NCBI GenBank assembly: GCA_963995505.1
Contig: OZ023182.1
Span: 19,795,619-19,859,618 of the forward strand
DNA length: 64,000 nt
DNA from: Hypericum androsaemum
Taxonomy: Eukaryota > Streptophyta > Magnoliopsida > Malpighiales > Hypericaceae
Direction of reading: 5' to 3'
Shown here: positions 1-11,605 of the stretch, one piece after another
Layout of the letters: each line of letters opens with the position of its first letter
Numbering within the stretch: the stretch's first letter is position 1
Made by a program: the position numbers and the translations under genes
The notes under the pieces: generated by a model
What the model saw: only the letters and a program-made list of their open reading frames with translations
Told to the model about the DNA's origin: nothing
The model's database searches: none

Positions 1-355
1 TAATCACCATTAGCAACAGATTATCACAAAAAAAAAACCATTAGCAACAGATATTCGGTACACATTTGGTCATTACAGATGACGGTTATTGCAGAACTGA
101 TACCTCTGATTCTAACACTAAATTTGAGCCGCCAACCTACCGGAATTAAAATTAAAAAAAATTAAGAAAAAAAAGCAAAGGCTCCTATTCTTTTCTTCCA
201 TTTCTCTAGGAAAAATAGAGAGATGAAGGAAGAGAGAAAATTAGTTGACTTCATTTTTAGGTGGGAAGCATAAATCAAAGAGAAGATAAAGGTTAAAAAA
301 AAGAATATTAAAAGAAAAAATATATATATACGGGAAAAAACAAAAAATAGGCTAC

Positions 356-531
356 CTCCGGCGACGATCAGCGGTGGCTCTACGGAGATCATCGAAGGAG
401 GAATCGCGAGGCAAAATCCCGAGATCAATACGCCACCGTACTCCTCTCAGCGTCTCGAATCGAGACCGCCGGCTCTCCTCTGCTAGCTCCGGCATTCCCT
501 GCTCCTCCGCCGCCGGCGACATGCTCCCCAT
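356..531 (-). CDS. First coding exon of a TBC/Rab-GAP domain protein (partial gene)
   Basis: Reading leftwards from ATG at 531 the exon encodes about 58 residues. After a short acidic, polar start comes a run containing LRGVRWRIDLGILP and then DDLRRATADRRRR. This matches the conserved N-terminus of plant TBC-domain Rab GTPase-activating proteins (TBC1D5-like), where the next exon normally starts with a tyrosine-alanine-leucine stretch. The exon ends CGGAG followed by GTAGCC, a normal splice donor (GT at 355-354), so the gene continues left out of the window through an intron that fills 1-355. An in-frame ATG at 582 exists, but it would add a lysine/arginine-rich stretch made from the GA-repeat leader, so 531 (or 522) is preferred. 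The family accelerates GTP hydrolysis on Rab proteins in membrane traffic. Only the N-terminal piece is visible and the catalytic TBC domain is outside, so the call rests on one exon. Confidence 0.62.
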
Positions 532-549
532 CTCTCTCTCTCTCTCTCC
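531..549. repeat. (TC/GA)n tract in the probable 5' leader of the TBC-like gene
   Basis: An almost pure TC run on the plus strand (GA on the coding strand) lies directly upstream of the predicted start codon of the minus-strand TBC-like gene. GA tracts are common in plant 5' leaders and core promoters. It may affect expression, but that is inference. Confidence 0.6.
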
Positions 550-2804
550 TCGCTTTCCTTTTACTTTCTTTCCAATTCTCAAAAAATTTATCCTCCCGGT
601 TATATGCCAAATAATTGTGAATAAATTAATTATCCAAACGGCGGTTGAAGGAAAGGAAATAAAGACTAAAGAGGTAAAACGCAGAGATGGCAGGCAGGTT
701 AAAAAGAGGAGAGAGAAATATATAAAATAATAAGTATAAAGTATTTTTTATAATGAAGGTGGGTGGGGCCACCGGAAATATAGAGTCGCGTGAGGGCTTT
801 TGCGTAGAAAAAACCAAGACAAGTGACCCAATAATTAATATTATATAATTGTAAGGATAAGATTGATTGATTTGGAAGCATATCACAAGTTTGTTTTGAT
901 TTGCACATTTGATCTATAAAATTAACAAATTTATTTAAATTTTGATTTGGTCAGAGGAGGAATGATTCTCTATTTCTGATTGGTGGTGGTGGTTATGCTT
1001 TCTCCCAAGCAGAAATATATTAGCGGAACAATTTATACATTATTTGTTGAAGGGTTGGTGCTTATACTTTCTAACTTTCTTTTCTTTTCTTTTCTGAAAG
1101 GTGTTTTCTAATGATGTACGTTTCGGATCTGAGATTACTTTTTTTTTGGACACCAATCTGAGGTTACTTGGTATAAGAGTATTCGACTTATTTATAAGTG
1201 AATTGATTATATACTCCAAAAAAATCCACTTAAGATTCTAACATCTTTATTTGGAAAGTTTCAGTTTCCATAAACCTTTTTTTTGTTAATTACTTCATTT
1301 TTGTAATTGCAGAAAAATGAATAAAGGTTCAAAAAAATTTTAAAAACTTTTAGGAAATTGAATAGTCACCTTTTTTATTTTTTGTAAACGTAAAAAGTGA
1401 TACATTAATTTTTTATTAGTATTTTTAATTTGCTGTTGTTGAGTGCATAATCAGTTATTCCCAAATATTATGTTAAAATAAACCAATTCCAGGTTTGATC
1501 CCTATTGGAAAACATTTTATGAAAAGTCCAGAAAAAATAAATCCCAACTGACCAAAAAAAGAAAGAGTTGGGTGATGATGGGTGAGGTAAAATGGAAATG
1601 TGGTGGAACTTGCTTGGACGGAAAAAAGAGGTATTTTCGAGTTGTGTATTTGCATTTGTTTTAGGTGCAACAAGACAATAATTGGGTGCACTAGTTAAGG
1701 AATATGCTATTGGTTGGTTGTTATTCGCTCTTGAGGTCACCATCAACGACTTGTATTTTGCTTGTTTTATTTGTGACAAATCGATCTATCTGGTTAAATA
1801 AGAATTAGTTTAAGGGTGAAATTTTTAGTCTTAATTTAAGTCTTATGAATATAAAAAATGTCATTAAATATGTGTTAAATAAACTTACAGTTATGAAAGC
1901 TGAAAATAGAGCTTTCACCAAAAAAAAATATCTTCTAATAGATTATTGGTTCAAATTTTACAAATAGATAAACACATTTAAAAATTTTAATTTCTATAGT
2001 AGAATTTAACGGTCCTCGTCTATAAATATATACAACAACGATTGATTGCCTCGTTCCCCTTTATTTATGATCTAATTTGTATTTATCTTGTTATAAATTA
2101 AGATTTTGATTTGTGTGTCCTACGAATGATGTTTGACTTTATTTGGCTGCTGTTTGGTTCTGAATTGTATGACTCTGAATTTATTTTATTGGATTTCTCT
2201 CCCCCTTTCAATCAAAAAATTTCAATCATTAAGAGTGGAAGGGTCAATTTCGTTTTGCATTTATATGCTTACTTTTGGTTGTGGCCAAGCACTTTTGGAT
2301 TTCTGTGATTTTCATACGAGAAAATTCGTATGCCAGCTAGATCGAGCTGCTCCACCTTATATTAAACAGCAATTTCCGTCCACGGAAAGTATAATATCCC
2401 AAAACAGAAAACAAGCATAAAATAAAATAAAGCATTAATGTATAGCTTTCAACTTGAGATATTTATTAAATCAATATTTTATTAATTGATTTACACATTT
2501 TACAGAATCTGCAAAAATTTCTCGCTCAAATTCAAGATTTCTCTTGAGTTTATTTGAAGGTTTAGTAAGTAAGAAATGATAAAATTAAAATGCCCTCTGT
2601 TATGTAAATGATGGGCGATTAATTTTAACGGCATTGGAGCGCAAAATCCACTTCATTTTGTCTGGAACTTAATAATACTGACGTGGTCCACCCTCGTTCA
2701 CGCATCCCCAAATGCAGAATCCTTCCATTTTTATCAACCAAATAATTCATCCAAAATTTTGGCATATTCCCCCCCTGGTAAACCAAGTCGTTCTTGTGTT
2801 GACT
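550..2804. other. Intergenic, no gene recognised
   Basis: AT-rich sequence upstream of the minus-strand TBC-like gene, so it should contain that gene's promoter. Short open frames occur (for example 1468-1779 minus and 2133-2420 plus), but they show no recognisable domain or splice structure. Confidence 0.5.
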
Positions 2805-2895
2805 AAAGTATATAGAAATTTCGAGTTAAAATTTTATAATGAAACACATATTATTTTAAAAGCTAACACTAAATTAAATTAATCATGACAATATT
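2805..2895. repeat. Left copy of a 91-bp direct repeat flanking a MULE
   Basis: The same 91 bases occur at 4450-4540 with one mismatch (2827 is A where the right copy has C). They directly flank the inverted-repeat element at 2896-4449. This is ten times longer than a Mutator target-site duplication (9 bp). Confidence 0.85.
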
Positions 2896-4449
2896 ACTCT
2901 CACGTCCCTGTACTTTGGTCACCCTCTCCCTAGGGTTCCTGACTTTTGAAAAATGATTGTCCCGTCCCTAAGTTTTGATGATAATAAACTCTCGGGTCCC
3001 TAGAGCCGGAATATTCCTTTTTCTCCGGTGAACTCCCACTTGAAATGACAAAAATACTTGAAATGACCAAAATACCATCCCTTGTTAAAATTTAAAAATT
3101 AACGACCCTCTCTCTCCCCCACCTCTCCCTTCTTCCTTCCTGGTAGGCACCAAACCCAGAACAAGAACAATCAACCCAAGAAAAATCAAGAACAAGAGAA
3201 AATTACTGATACTATTTCTTTTTTACAAGAACAAGAACAATCAACCCAAGAAAAATCAAGAACAATATTTATTCTACAAATCACAACGAAAACTCCAAAC
3301 TCAAAAAACACTCATCAGACATTCTCTTCTCCTCGCACATATTCTGCAATTTTTTTATCTGTGTTGAAAACAAGGGCAACAGATCTCGTTTGCTTTGTCT
3401 TCCTTCTCCTCCTCTGTGTCTTAGGCGGATCCAGGAAAAATCTTGAGCACCTTGGCCACTGTCGACAAGCTCTACCACCCATTGGAACCCGGCGACGAGC
3501 CGAAAAGAAAATAACTCGCTATGCCGGGAAGATGAACCTATGCGACGAAGCTGGGGAGGAGGAGAGGACGACGATGCTACAGAGGCCTGACCTAAATTAA
3601 TTGATTTCCTCGAACAGTAGTCATAGACGTCGCCGCTGCCGTTGGGGGAGAGAGAGTGGGGAACGGAGAAATGGTTGGGGCCGAGAAGCTTATGGAGTGG
3701 GAGGGGAACGGGGTGGGGTGGACCAGGACCTCTAATTGGTTGCCTCAATCTGGAGCGGCGTCGTGTGTGGTTATTTGAACAATTGGGGGTTTTAGAAGGA
3801 GGGGAGGACCTGGCCAAGGAGCTGTCCCATCGTGTGTGGAGTTCGATGCCGCGAGTGGGTGTCGTTCTTGGCGAGCTGCTGCTGGTTGAGCGTGGTGGTG
3901 ACGACGCCGGAGGACCTGCTCCTCGTTGTGTACCCCTGGGCTCGGTGGGAGTGGAGGGGAGAGAGAGGAAGTAAAATTTAAAAACCCAGATTAGCAGCTA
4001 TCAAGAAACCCAGGAACTTGAAATGGTAAATCGAACAACTACCAAGCTAATTTGTTTAGCAGTGAACAAGAAACCCAGGAACTTGAAAGAAGGAATCTCC
4101 ATCGTTGACTGTATCTAGTTCTTGTTTTTCATTTGGATTGTTCCGTAGTCTTTTAATAGAGTTTCAATTGTTCTGTAGTCTTGTAATCAGGTTCTTATAT
4201 TAAAGTTTGAGTTTTGATTTTAGTTGGAAGTAAGAGGAAGAAGATGAAGTGGGGTTGAGTAAAATTTAACAAGGAAATATATTTTGGTCATTTTAAATGG
4301 GGGTTTACCGGAGAAAAGGGAATATTCCGGTTCCAGGGACCCGAGAGTCTATTATCATCAAAACTTAGGGACGGGACAATCATTTTCCAAAAGTCAGGGA
4401 CCCTAAGGGGAGGGTGACCAAAATACAGGGACGTGAGGGTAATTTGTCC
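2896..4449. mobile_element. Non-autonomous Mutator-like element, family 1, copy a
   Basis: Long terminal inverted repeats of about 175 bp lie at 2896-3074 and 4276-4449. Both include the stretches CTCACGTCCCTGTA and the reverse of CAGGGACCCGAGAGTC. The same TIRs bound a second copy at 46429-47696 that has a clean 9-bp TSD, which identifies the family as Mutator-like. The complete terminus, judged from the other copy and the right end, begins GGACAAATTA; the left end here lacks about nine of those bases. The interior (3075-4275) is richer in GC and has an open frame on each strand (3281-3817 minus, 3642-3974 plus), but I recognise no protein. It also carries short direct duplications (3163-3200 with 3225-3265, and 4002-4024 with 4066-4088). 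No transposase is present, so movement would need one supplied in trans. Confidence 0.8.
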
Positions 4450-4540
4450 AAAGTATATAGAAATTTCGAGTTCAAATTTTATAATGAAACACATATTATT
4501 TTAAAAGCTAACACTAAATTAAATTAATCATGACAATATT
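4450..4540. repeat. Right copy of the 91-bp direct repeat flanking a MULE
   Basis: Partner of 2805-2895, 90 of 91 bases identical. It starts immediately after the element end TTTGTCC and ends at GACAATATT. Confidence 0.85.
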
Positions 4541-6169
4541 TTACTTCTAATAATATTAATTATTTTTCCGTAAATATTGCACAAATACATTAGACACCTT
4601 GAGATGGTTAAATTGGTCGCCATCCATGCGAGAGCACTGACCAAGAGTTTGTTTTGTATTTAGAATTATTCCCATGATCTACATGGAATTTAACCTGGTA
4701 AATTATCTTCATTATTCTATAGTAATATTTACAAATTGTGATCTTCTTACGTTATTATAGCAGTTACATATAAGGAACTCACTAAAACTCTTATCGCTGT
4801 AAAAATCGGCAAATAAAATCTCTTTTGTTTGGTTGCTCTCTCCCCACCTTTGCTACCTACCCCACAAACTCAATTAGTGGACCATCTCATAATCCACCGA
4901 CTGAACAATGCTGGCCCATCCTCGAGACGATTCCAATTTTTCCACGTTCGATGATTCACAAGGGCACCAAAATGAGAATGAGCGACAAAGAAACGTGATC
5001 CTCTGAATTATCCTTTGTAGCGACTTCCAGAATAACTGACGCCAACCCTAAGATAAAAATAAGTAGAAAATGAGAGGAAAATGTGTATACGTTTTTTTTA
5101 AGAATGAAAATGTGTATACGTTAAACAAAGGGAAAGGTGTTAAAAGAAAACGTAAATACGTCGTTGACCTGACCCGTGGTCTGACGTTTCCGGAAGTTAT
5201 TTTTACTTTATCCATGCATACGTGGTGGGACTGACGTGGCTGATAAAATGAAGAATTTTAGTATATGTACAAAAAAAAAATTTATTCATCGTCTTTCCTT
5301 TCTTTTTTTAATTTGAAAAATATTGCTAAAAAGAAGAAGTACAGTTATCATATAATTATGAATTGTATATTCCATTATGATATTTCAGTATGATTTCAAA
5401 TTTATGCTGAATTTTACATAATTTATTTTTCTCGCTCTTAAATCTTTAAATAAAATATTTAGTGGTATATTTTTTTGATGATTGTGTCAACTAATTTTTC
5501 TCAAGACATGCATGACACAATTCTTTTCTACCAAATTAAAAAATAATTATATTTTTATGATTCGAACTCAAAACTCGATTAAGTAATTTAACCGCTTAGA
5601 AGTCGCATGCGTCCTGGTGATATTAGTGGTTTAGGTCAAGCCACTTACGCGCACGTTTTGAAATAAGATTGTAATGGACAGTGGTAATAGTCTACCGTCC
5701 ATGCCATTAATTATGACAATAATTGAAGGCATGAAGGTAACCATTGATAGTGTTGTCCATCGTGGTCGCGATGCACCGAAAATGTGTCATACGCCTTGGT
5801 CGGGGGTTTAAAAACCTCGTTAGTCATTAAATCTTAGGTCGATTCTCTTGGTCTTCAATGGTCGAACTTTTCTTAACCTAAAAAACTAACAACTAACGAG
5901 TACTTAAATCAACGAGTAAGAATATTGGAATACAATTGCGTTAAATACTTATAAGAAGAGTTTTACCACATTTCAATAATTTCACTTGACTCGAGTATAG
6001 ATTAATCGGCTCAATAACATCCGAATATCTGATATTTAGGTAGGTATAAGAAAAAAAAGCTATACCATGTATCATACTCTTATTATATTTTTAACCCCAT
6101 AGTAACCAGATTATTCTATCAATTACTAATTTTTTTTAGTCAGCAACTAACTATTTGCTGCCATCATCA
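4541..6169. other. Intergenic, no gene recognised
   Basis: AT-rich DNA without an open frame of useful length, splice pattern or recognisable repeat boundary. Confidence 0.5.
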
Positions 6170-6174
6170 GTTGT

Positions 6175-6814
6175 TGTTGGACCTGCTAGGCCCAATCATG
6201 CAATTATTATTGTGCCTGATTGGGCCCAGGCCCATCAGGCCCAAGTGTTGGGCAGAACGGGCCGGTCAACCTGCGTTGACCGACCTGGGGCCCACGCCAG
6301 CCGCTACGCGGGCTGCGTGACCCAACCAGATGGCGCCAAGTCAGCGTGACGTGGAATTAATGCAGTTGTCGCTAGAGTTGGCGGCCCACGTGGCACACTG
6401 TCGTGCTGCCACGTGGCAAAGCTACTGTCGGACATGCGGCCAAGAAGTGCCATGTCGCAGTCATGTGCGCCACGTGGTGTACCACGTGGCGCGTTCTGAT
6501 TTGCAAAATTTTCCTATAAAAAGAGAAATTCGGCTGAACCAATTAGGAATTCTCCCTACAACCACTCAAAAAGAAAGGAAAAACTTTAGAATAGTCCCGG
6601 AGTTTTGATCAGATTTTCAATAGAGAAAATCTCGTAAAAATCAATTACAAATATGTTATAACGTGATCGTAATTTGACTAGCACGAAGACATAGTCGACC
6701 AGAACCTGTGGACCTCTTGCTTCGACAAGTAAGTAATTTATTATTAACGAATTAGTTTATTAATTAATCGAGTTTAACATATAATTACTCATTAATTATA
6801 TATTAAAACCAATA
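6175..6814 (+). repeat. 5' LTR of copia element 1
   Basis: Starts TGTTGGACCTGCTAGG and ends TTAAAACCAATA (the terminal CA has mutated to TA). It contains repeated CCACGTGG-like E-box palindromes (about 6388-6490) and a TATA-like CTATAAAAAG near 6515, which are candidate promoter elements of the U3 region. Confidence 0.9.
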
Positions 6815-6816
6815 AT

Positions 6817-6828
6817 TGGTATCAAAGC
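6817..6828 (+). promoter_or_regulatory. Primer binding site (initiator tRNA-Met)
   Basis: TGGTATCAAAGC lies two bases after the 5' LTR. It differs at one position from the TGGTATCAGAGC complementary to the 3' end of initiator methionine tRNA that most plant copia elements use to prime minus-strand synthesis. Confidence 0.85.
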
Positions 6829-7527
6829 ATGGTTGAAACCATATTTTGATGATGATATGATATTTTAATTCAAATAATCATGTGATTTTTTGGGTTAAAA
6901 ATTGTATTAATTATGATTTTATTAAAATTACAATCGGTTGGACTTTAATATAATTAATTTAGAACTAGTGGGATTAAATTGAATTTTACCTAACCACGAG
7001 GGTAAATTCGCGCATGCGCGAAATCTTAAGGTACCAATCTAAAATGTGACCGCTTACGTGGCACCTGCGTGTCATAGACTTCGGTATAATTTTTAGAAAA
7101 TATTCGGGACTAAACTAAAATTTGCCACTTCAATTCACTCCCGAGGAACCCTAATCGGACGATTTGGGAGCGATTTTCCCCCAAATCAATTTCCGTCGAT
7201 TTTGTTGGAAATCCGACGATTTCGATGTCGGAGATCAATTATAATCGATTCTCCGGCGTGTCCTCGACGTCTCGATACCACTTTCGTGGATCGACGTCGC
7301 TGGAAAACGAAGAATGAAGCTTTGGAGCTCGTCGGAAAATCGTGAGGGAGAAGACGACGCCGACGATGATTCCAGTCACAAGGCGACGAGCGCCCGGTAC
7401 CGGCGTGACCGCGAGCTCACGACGAGTCGATTGAGCTAGGTCTCGTCGGTCGTATCGCCGGGGACGAGAAGATATCGGCCGGAGAAGAAAATGGAATATT
7501 CTGGGATTTTTGCAAAAATTTTAGAAT

Positions 7528-7533
<6 letters not shown>

Positions 7534-7591
<58 letters not shown>
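7534..7591. repeat. (AT)n microsatellite in the copia 1 leader
   Basis: About 58 bases of pure alternating A and T between the LTR-proximal leader and the extra ORF. Confidence 0.9.
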
Positions 7592-7593
<2 letters not shown>

Positions 7594-7649
7594 AAACGAG
7601 TTCCGAGATATGTTAAATTTTACTAAAATCACACGGATTGGTCTATATA

Positions 7650-8114
7650 ATGATCATCAATAGATTGAAAATGATACAAGATTCGAAGGCCACTGGAAAG
7701 AACTATCTAAACTTTTGTGCAACGGAACTTCGACAAAAGGTCCTGAAGTGCCGTTTACCGCTGCGAGTGCCTAAGGATAACATGTATGTCATCGTTAAGC
7801 ATATCGAGGCTGTTCACCGGGAGATGCAAGACTACATCTGGGCCGGAGGCTATAATTATGGAGAGGACTGGCCCTCCATGTTTCGAGACCTCCTGGTCAC
7901 GTTGAAGATCCAAGAAGATATGTGCGTCTTCTCGAAACCCGGGATCAATACCCATAGAGATGCCCTCTATGGTCTGATCCACTACCTTGAGGAGATGGGT
8001 CTTCTCAGAGAGATGATACCTCCTCCCGTCCTGGAGCTGCGAAGAGGTTTGGTCCTAAACCGCTACCTCGCTAAGGAGTACTATTACAATTTTCCTCCGC
8101 TCCTGGCCATCTGA
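7650..8114 (+). CDS. Unrecognised ORF in the copia 1 leader, upstream of gag
   Basis: 154 codons from ATG 7650 to TGA 8112-8114, standing between the 5' LTR and gag. An upstream TTG at 7638 extends the open frame by four codons but is not a normal plant start. The frame also reopens right after the stop: ATG at 8118 gives 49 further codons ending at 8264, rich in serine, proline and aspartate. Composition is protein-like (charged and aromatic residues, W-G-G and D-W-P-S-M-F segments) and the rest of the leader is not open, so it is probably a real or formerly real gene. I see no zinc knuckle, protease or coat motif, and standard copia elements carry nothing here. It could be an element-specific accessory gene or a captured host fragment. 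Confidence 0.45.
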   Translation: MIINRLKMIQDSKATGKNYLNFCATELRQKVLKCRLPLRVPKDNMYVIVKHIEAVHREMQDYIWAGGYNYGEDWPSMFRDLLVTLKIQEDMCVFSKPGINTHRDALYGLIHYLEEMGLLREMIPPPVLELRRGLVLNRYLAKEYYYNFPPLLAI

Positions 8115-8641
8115 ATTATGGATACGATCCCAGTTCCGGTGGTGAACTTGGAACCTTTCTTCAGATCGTCCTCGCACCCGGTCTCCACAGGATTATCCTC
8201 GGACCCGGATTCAGATATGTATCTGGATTCTCCTACCAGATCGCCTGGACACTCAATCCCCATGTGATTACATGTTATGTTTAACTGTCCCCATGTACAT
8301 ATGTTATTTTTGGGAGAATTTTGTACAATAGGTTAAGACATTGTCTGATTTTTGTGCATGTGTGTGTAAACTCAGAATGTACAAATGCATATGTGATGCA
8401 TGTAATTAAATAAAGATGTTTGTTTAGTTGCTACCACTTGAGTTTACTATCGATGAACTTTAAACGGTTGAAGTTTAAAATTAATACTTGAATAGTGAGG
8501 GGAAGCATGCCCGCGACCCACTTCGATTTTGAGATTAATCAAGGACTTCGTATCGTTAAAAGTTATGAGTGTTTAGTAAATTGAATTATATTGCTAAATT
8601 AAATTTCTAATATGTTCTCGTATTAAAAATTTCCTATAGAG

Positions 8642-11422
8642 ATGTCAGTTGCTTCTAGATCTATCATAGCTGAGTTAAACCGTGAGTTAAAACTCGATGG
8701 TGAAAACTATGAGAACTGGAGCATGAAAATCCAATATGTACTTGAGGAACAAGAAGTTCTGGAACACATACATGTGATAATGGATGGGCCTGATGAAGGC
8801 ACAAGTGCTCAACATAAACGAGACATAGAAGTTTATGTTATTTGGAAGAAAAAGAACACTACTGCCCAGTTGATTTTGTTGAGTTCGATGATGGATGATG
8901 TCATCCGACAATTTCGCGTGTATGACAATGCGAAAGAGTTATGTGACGCTCTCAAACAAAAATTCGGAAAGCTTTCAGTGTCAAAGCTGCGTGCTTTGGC
9001 CATAAGGTTTGACACATTTAAGAAGCGTCCAGAGGTTACCATGAGGAAATACTTGAGAATGATGTCTAACATGATCAGTGAACTGGTAGAGGCTGGTCAC
9101 ATACTTAGCAACGAGCAGCAGATTCAAGCTATCATCCGTTCCCTACCACCAAGTTGGGAACAGATGAAGATGAATTTTACTCATTCCGACCATTTGGTAA
9201 CATTTGATGATGTTGCCAGACACCTTAAGCTGGAGAAAGATTACCTCCTAGCTATGAAATCCCACTCTGAAGCCCATTCGACTAGTTCAACTGGGAATGG
9301 TGGAAAAAAGAAGAGAGGTAAAGGGAAGGGTAAGAGTAGGGGTGAGCAAATCAACCGAACCGGACCGGACCAGAAAAAACTGGACCGGACCGGAACCAGA
9401 ATTTTAGGGATATTGCAAACCGGACCGGACCGTACATACTCTGGTCCGGTCAAGGTGTGGTCTGGTCCAACCAAAAACCGGACCGGATTACCAAAAAATG
9501 AACAAAAACTGGGTTTCGGACCAGACCAGACCGGACCGGACCGGACTAGAAACCGGATTTTAGGTATTTTTACAAACCGGACCAGACCGTTTTTGCATTT
9601 GGTCCAGTTTGGTCCGGTTTTTTTTGTCCGGATTGGTCCAGTTTGACAGTTTTTGGTTTGTTTGCTCACCCCTAGGTAAGAGTAAGGAAACTCCAAAGAC
9701 AGAAAACCTAGGAATTAAGTCAGATGGCTCCAAGGCTAAAAAGAAAAAGCGGTTTAACATTTCAAAAGTGAAATATTTCAACTGTCAACAGAAGGGATAT
9801 TTTGCAAAAGATTGCAAGATGCCCAAGCAGGTACACCTAAACTCAAGTGTGAGTAAGTTGTACGTATCCTCTTGTACCCTTCTAACTGAATCACATTCTA
9901 TGTGGGTAATAAATTCAGGAGCGATAGACCATGTAGCAAGAGACCGTTGTTCGTTCGTTGATTACAAGCGGTTGCCGCCTAGAGCAAAAACTATTTTTGT
10001 CAGTAACAACTCGTGCGTAGATGTGAAAGGCTTGGGTACTTGTAAATTGTACCTTCATGGTGGTCGTGCCCTTCTTTTACATGACGTGTTGTTTGCTCCA
10101 GATATTCGAAGAAACTGATCTCAGTTTCGGCCTTAATGTCTTTAGGTTTTTGGTTGTTGTTTAAGGACGACACTATTAGATTGTATTTGGATGATGCCTA
10201 CTTTGGCCTTGGATATATATCGGAAGGTTTTTTGATTCTGGATATTGATCCTTGTAAAAGATTTTTCTTAGTCACTAGTTCAAACTCATCGGAAGATGAT
10301 ATTAAACTGTGGCATTCTAGACTAGGCCATATCGGTCAGGATCGTTTAAACTATCTAGCTAAGGCAGGTCTACTGGAAAATGTAGAGAAATCTATATTAC
10401 TCATATGCGTATCCTGTCTAGAAGAGAAAATTACAAGGAAACCTATCGGTACTGGGGCTAGAGCCGAATTTTTACTACAATTAGTCCATTTTGACATCTA
10501 TGGTCCAATGAACGTGATGTTAAGACATGGAGCATATTACTTCATCACCTTCATTGACGACTATACTAGATATGGTCTGATATACCTGATTTTTCACAAG
10601 TCTGAAACCTTAAACTACTTCATGACGTACATGCGTTTTGTTGAGAATCAGAAGGACAGAAAGACAAAGGCCTTACGAACTGATCGTGGCCGTGAATATC
10701 TTTTTGATGAGTTCAAAGCTCTATGCATTGAAAAAGGGATTGAACATCAGTTGTCCATTCCCTATACACCCTAGCAAAATGGGGTTGCTGAAAGAAGGAA
10801 TAGAACCCTTTTTGACATTGTTAGATCAATGATAGCAGAGGTAAATTTGCCTATATCATTCTACGGAGATGCGCTACTGACTACCGCATACGTTCTAAAT
10901 CGTGTCCCCTCCAAGTCTGTTACAGCCACTCCTTATAAAATGTGGACAGATCGGAAGCCCGATCTATCCTATTTTAAGCCATGGGGGTGTGCGTCCTATG
11001 TCCATTTTACCTCAAGTGCTTTCGATAAACTAGGACCGAAAGGTAGAAAAAGTATCTTTATAAGGTACCCAGAGGTATCTAAAGGGTACGTTTTCATGGG
11101 TGCACTAGACGATGGACATGTAACAGAATTTGAATCACGCGATGCCACGTTTCTGGAGAATGAATTTCCAAAGTTGGGGGAGGTTAGTAATGACCTTACC
11201 TTTTATCAGACAGATGAACCAGAATCATCTGAATCACTTCTTCCGAGTGGGAGAATTGAGGAGGAAGATAGAGATTTTATAACTCAAAATGATCCGGAAG
11301 GTCGTGATCTGAGTCCTGAAAGGGAGGTAATTCTTTATTCCAGTAGGAGTACGGTATTCCTATCCTGTGGGAGTGCGATTCCTGGATATGATGAATATAT
11401 GAGAGATGTTTATCAAAACTGA
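8642..11422 (+). pseudogene. Copia 1 gag-protease-integrase, broken
   Basis: The gag core starts at ATG 8642 with the copia-type retrotransposon gag domain (LDGENYENWSMKIQ, then PPSWEQMK). The frame is interrupted at 9337 by a hAT MITE and resumes at 9675. The zinc knuckle near 9770 is degenerate: the first cysteine and the histidine of C-x2-C-x4-H-x4-C are both tyrosine. In the protease near 9905 the catalytic motif reads N-S-G instead of D-S-G. A one-base loss near 10116 shifts the frame. The integrase (from about 10136) keeps the H-C zinc-binding region and the DDY catalytic context (FIDDYTRYG), but a stop at 10772-10774 replaces the first Q of the QQNGVAERRN-type motif. The segment ends at the stop before 11423. 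Confidence 0.85.
9337..9674. mobile_element. hAT-type MITE inserted in copia 1 gag
   Basis: 338 bp with terminal inverted repeats TAGGGGTGAGCAAA / TTTGCTCACCCCTA, flanked by the exact 8-bp duplication GGTAAGAG (9329-9336 and 9675-9682), the hAT hallmark. The interior is packed with CCGGACC / GGTCCGG motifs arranged so that the two halves are largely complementary, so a single strand could fold into a long hairpin. No transposase is encoded. Removing 346 bp (element plus one TSD) puts the gag frames before and after it in register. Confidence 0.93.
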
Positions 11423-11605
11423 AAATACCGTAGGTCTAGCAGAACTAGCATACAACATCGATGATTTGACATCGAAGGCGAGGCTAATGCGTTCTTGGTA
11501 TCACTAAAAAAATTTGGTAGTCCAAGTGAAATTCTTCTGGCCATCTCGCAGGTTGAAGATGAGCCAAAGAATGTATCTGGAGGTTTTTTATCTCCAAAAC
11601 GAACT

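Noticed and set aside
162..428. Minus-strand open frame overlapping the TBC-like exon
   Set aside because: It reads the intron and another frame of the exon. The exon frame with a proper donor explains the sequence better.
1468..2420. Short intergenic open frames (103, 65 and 95 codons)
   Set aside because: AT-rich, hydrophobic or low-complexity translations without homology features, splice sites or promoter context.
3281..3974. Overlapping open frames on both strands inside the family-1 MULE (178 and 110 codons)
   Set aside because: No recognisable domain and GC-rich sequence gives long frames on both strands by chance. Kept only as possible captured filler.
7638..7649. Upstream start for the copia 1 leader ORF
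   Set aside because: The codon at 7638 is TTG, not ATG. The first ATG is at 7650.
9241..9696. Minus-strand 151-codon frame across the CCGGACC MITE
   Set aside because: Produced by a simple repeated motif with no stop codons. Not a gene.
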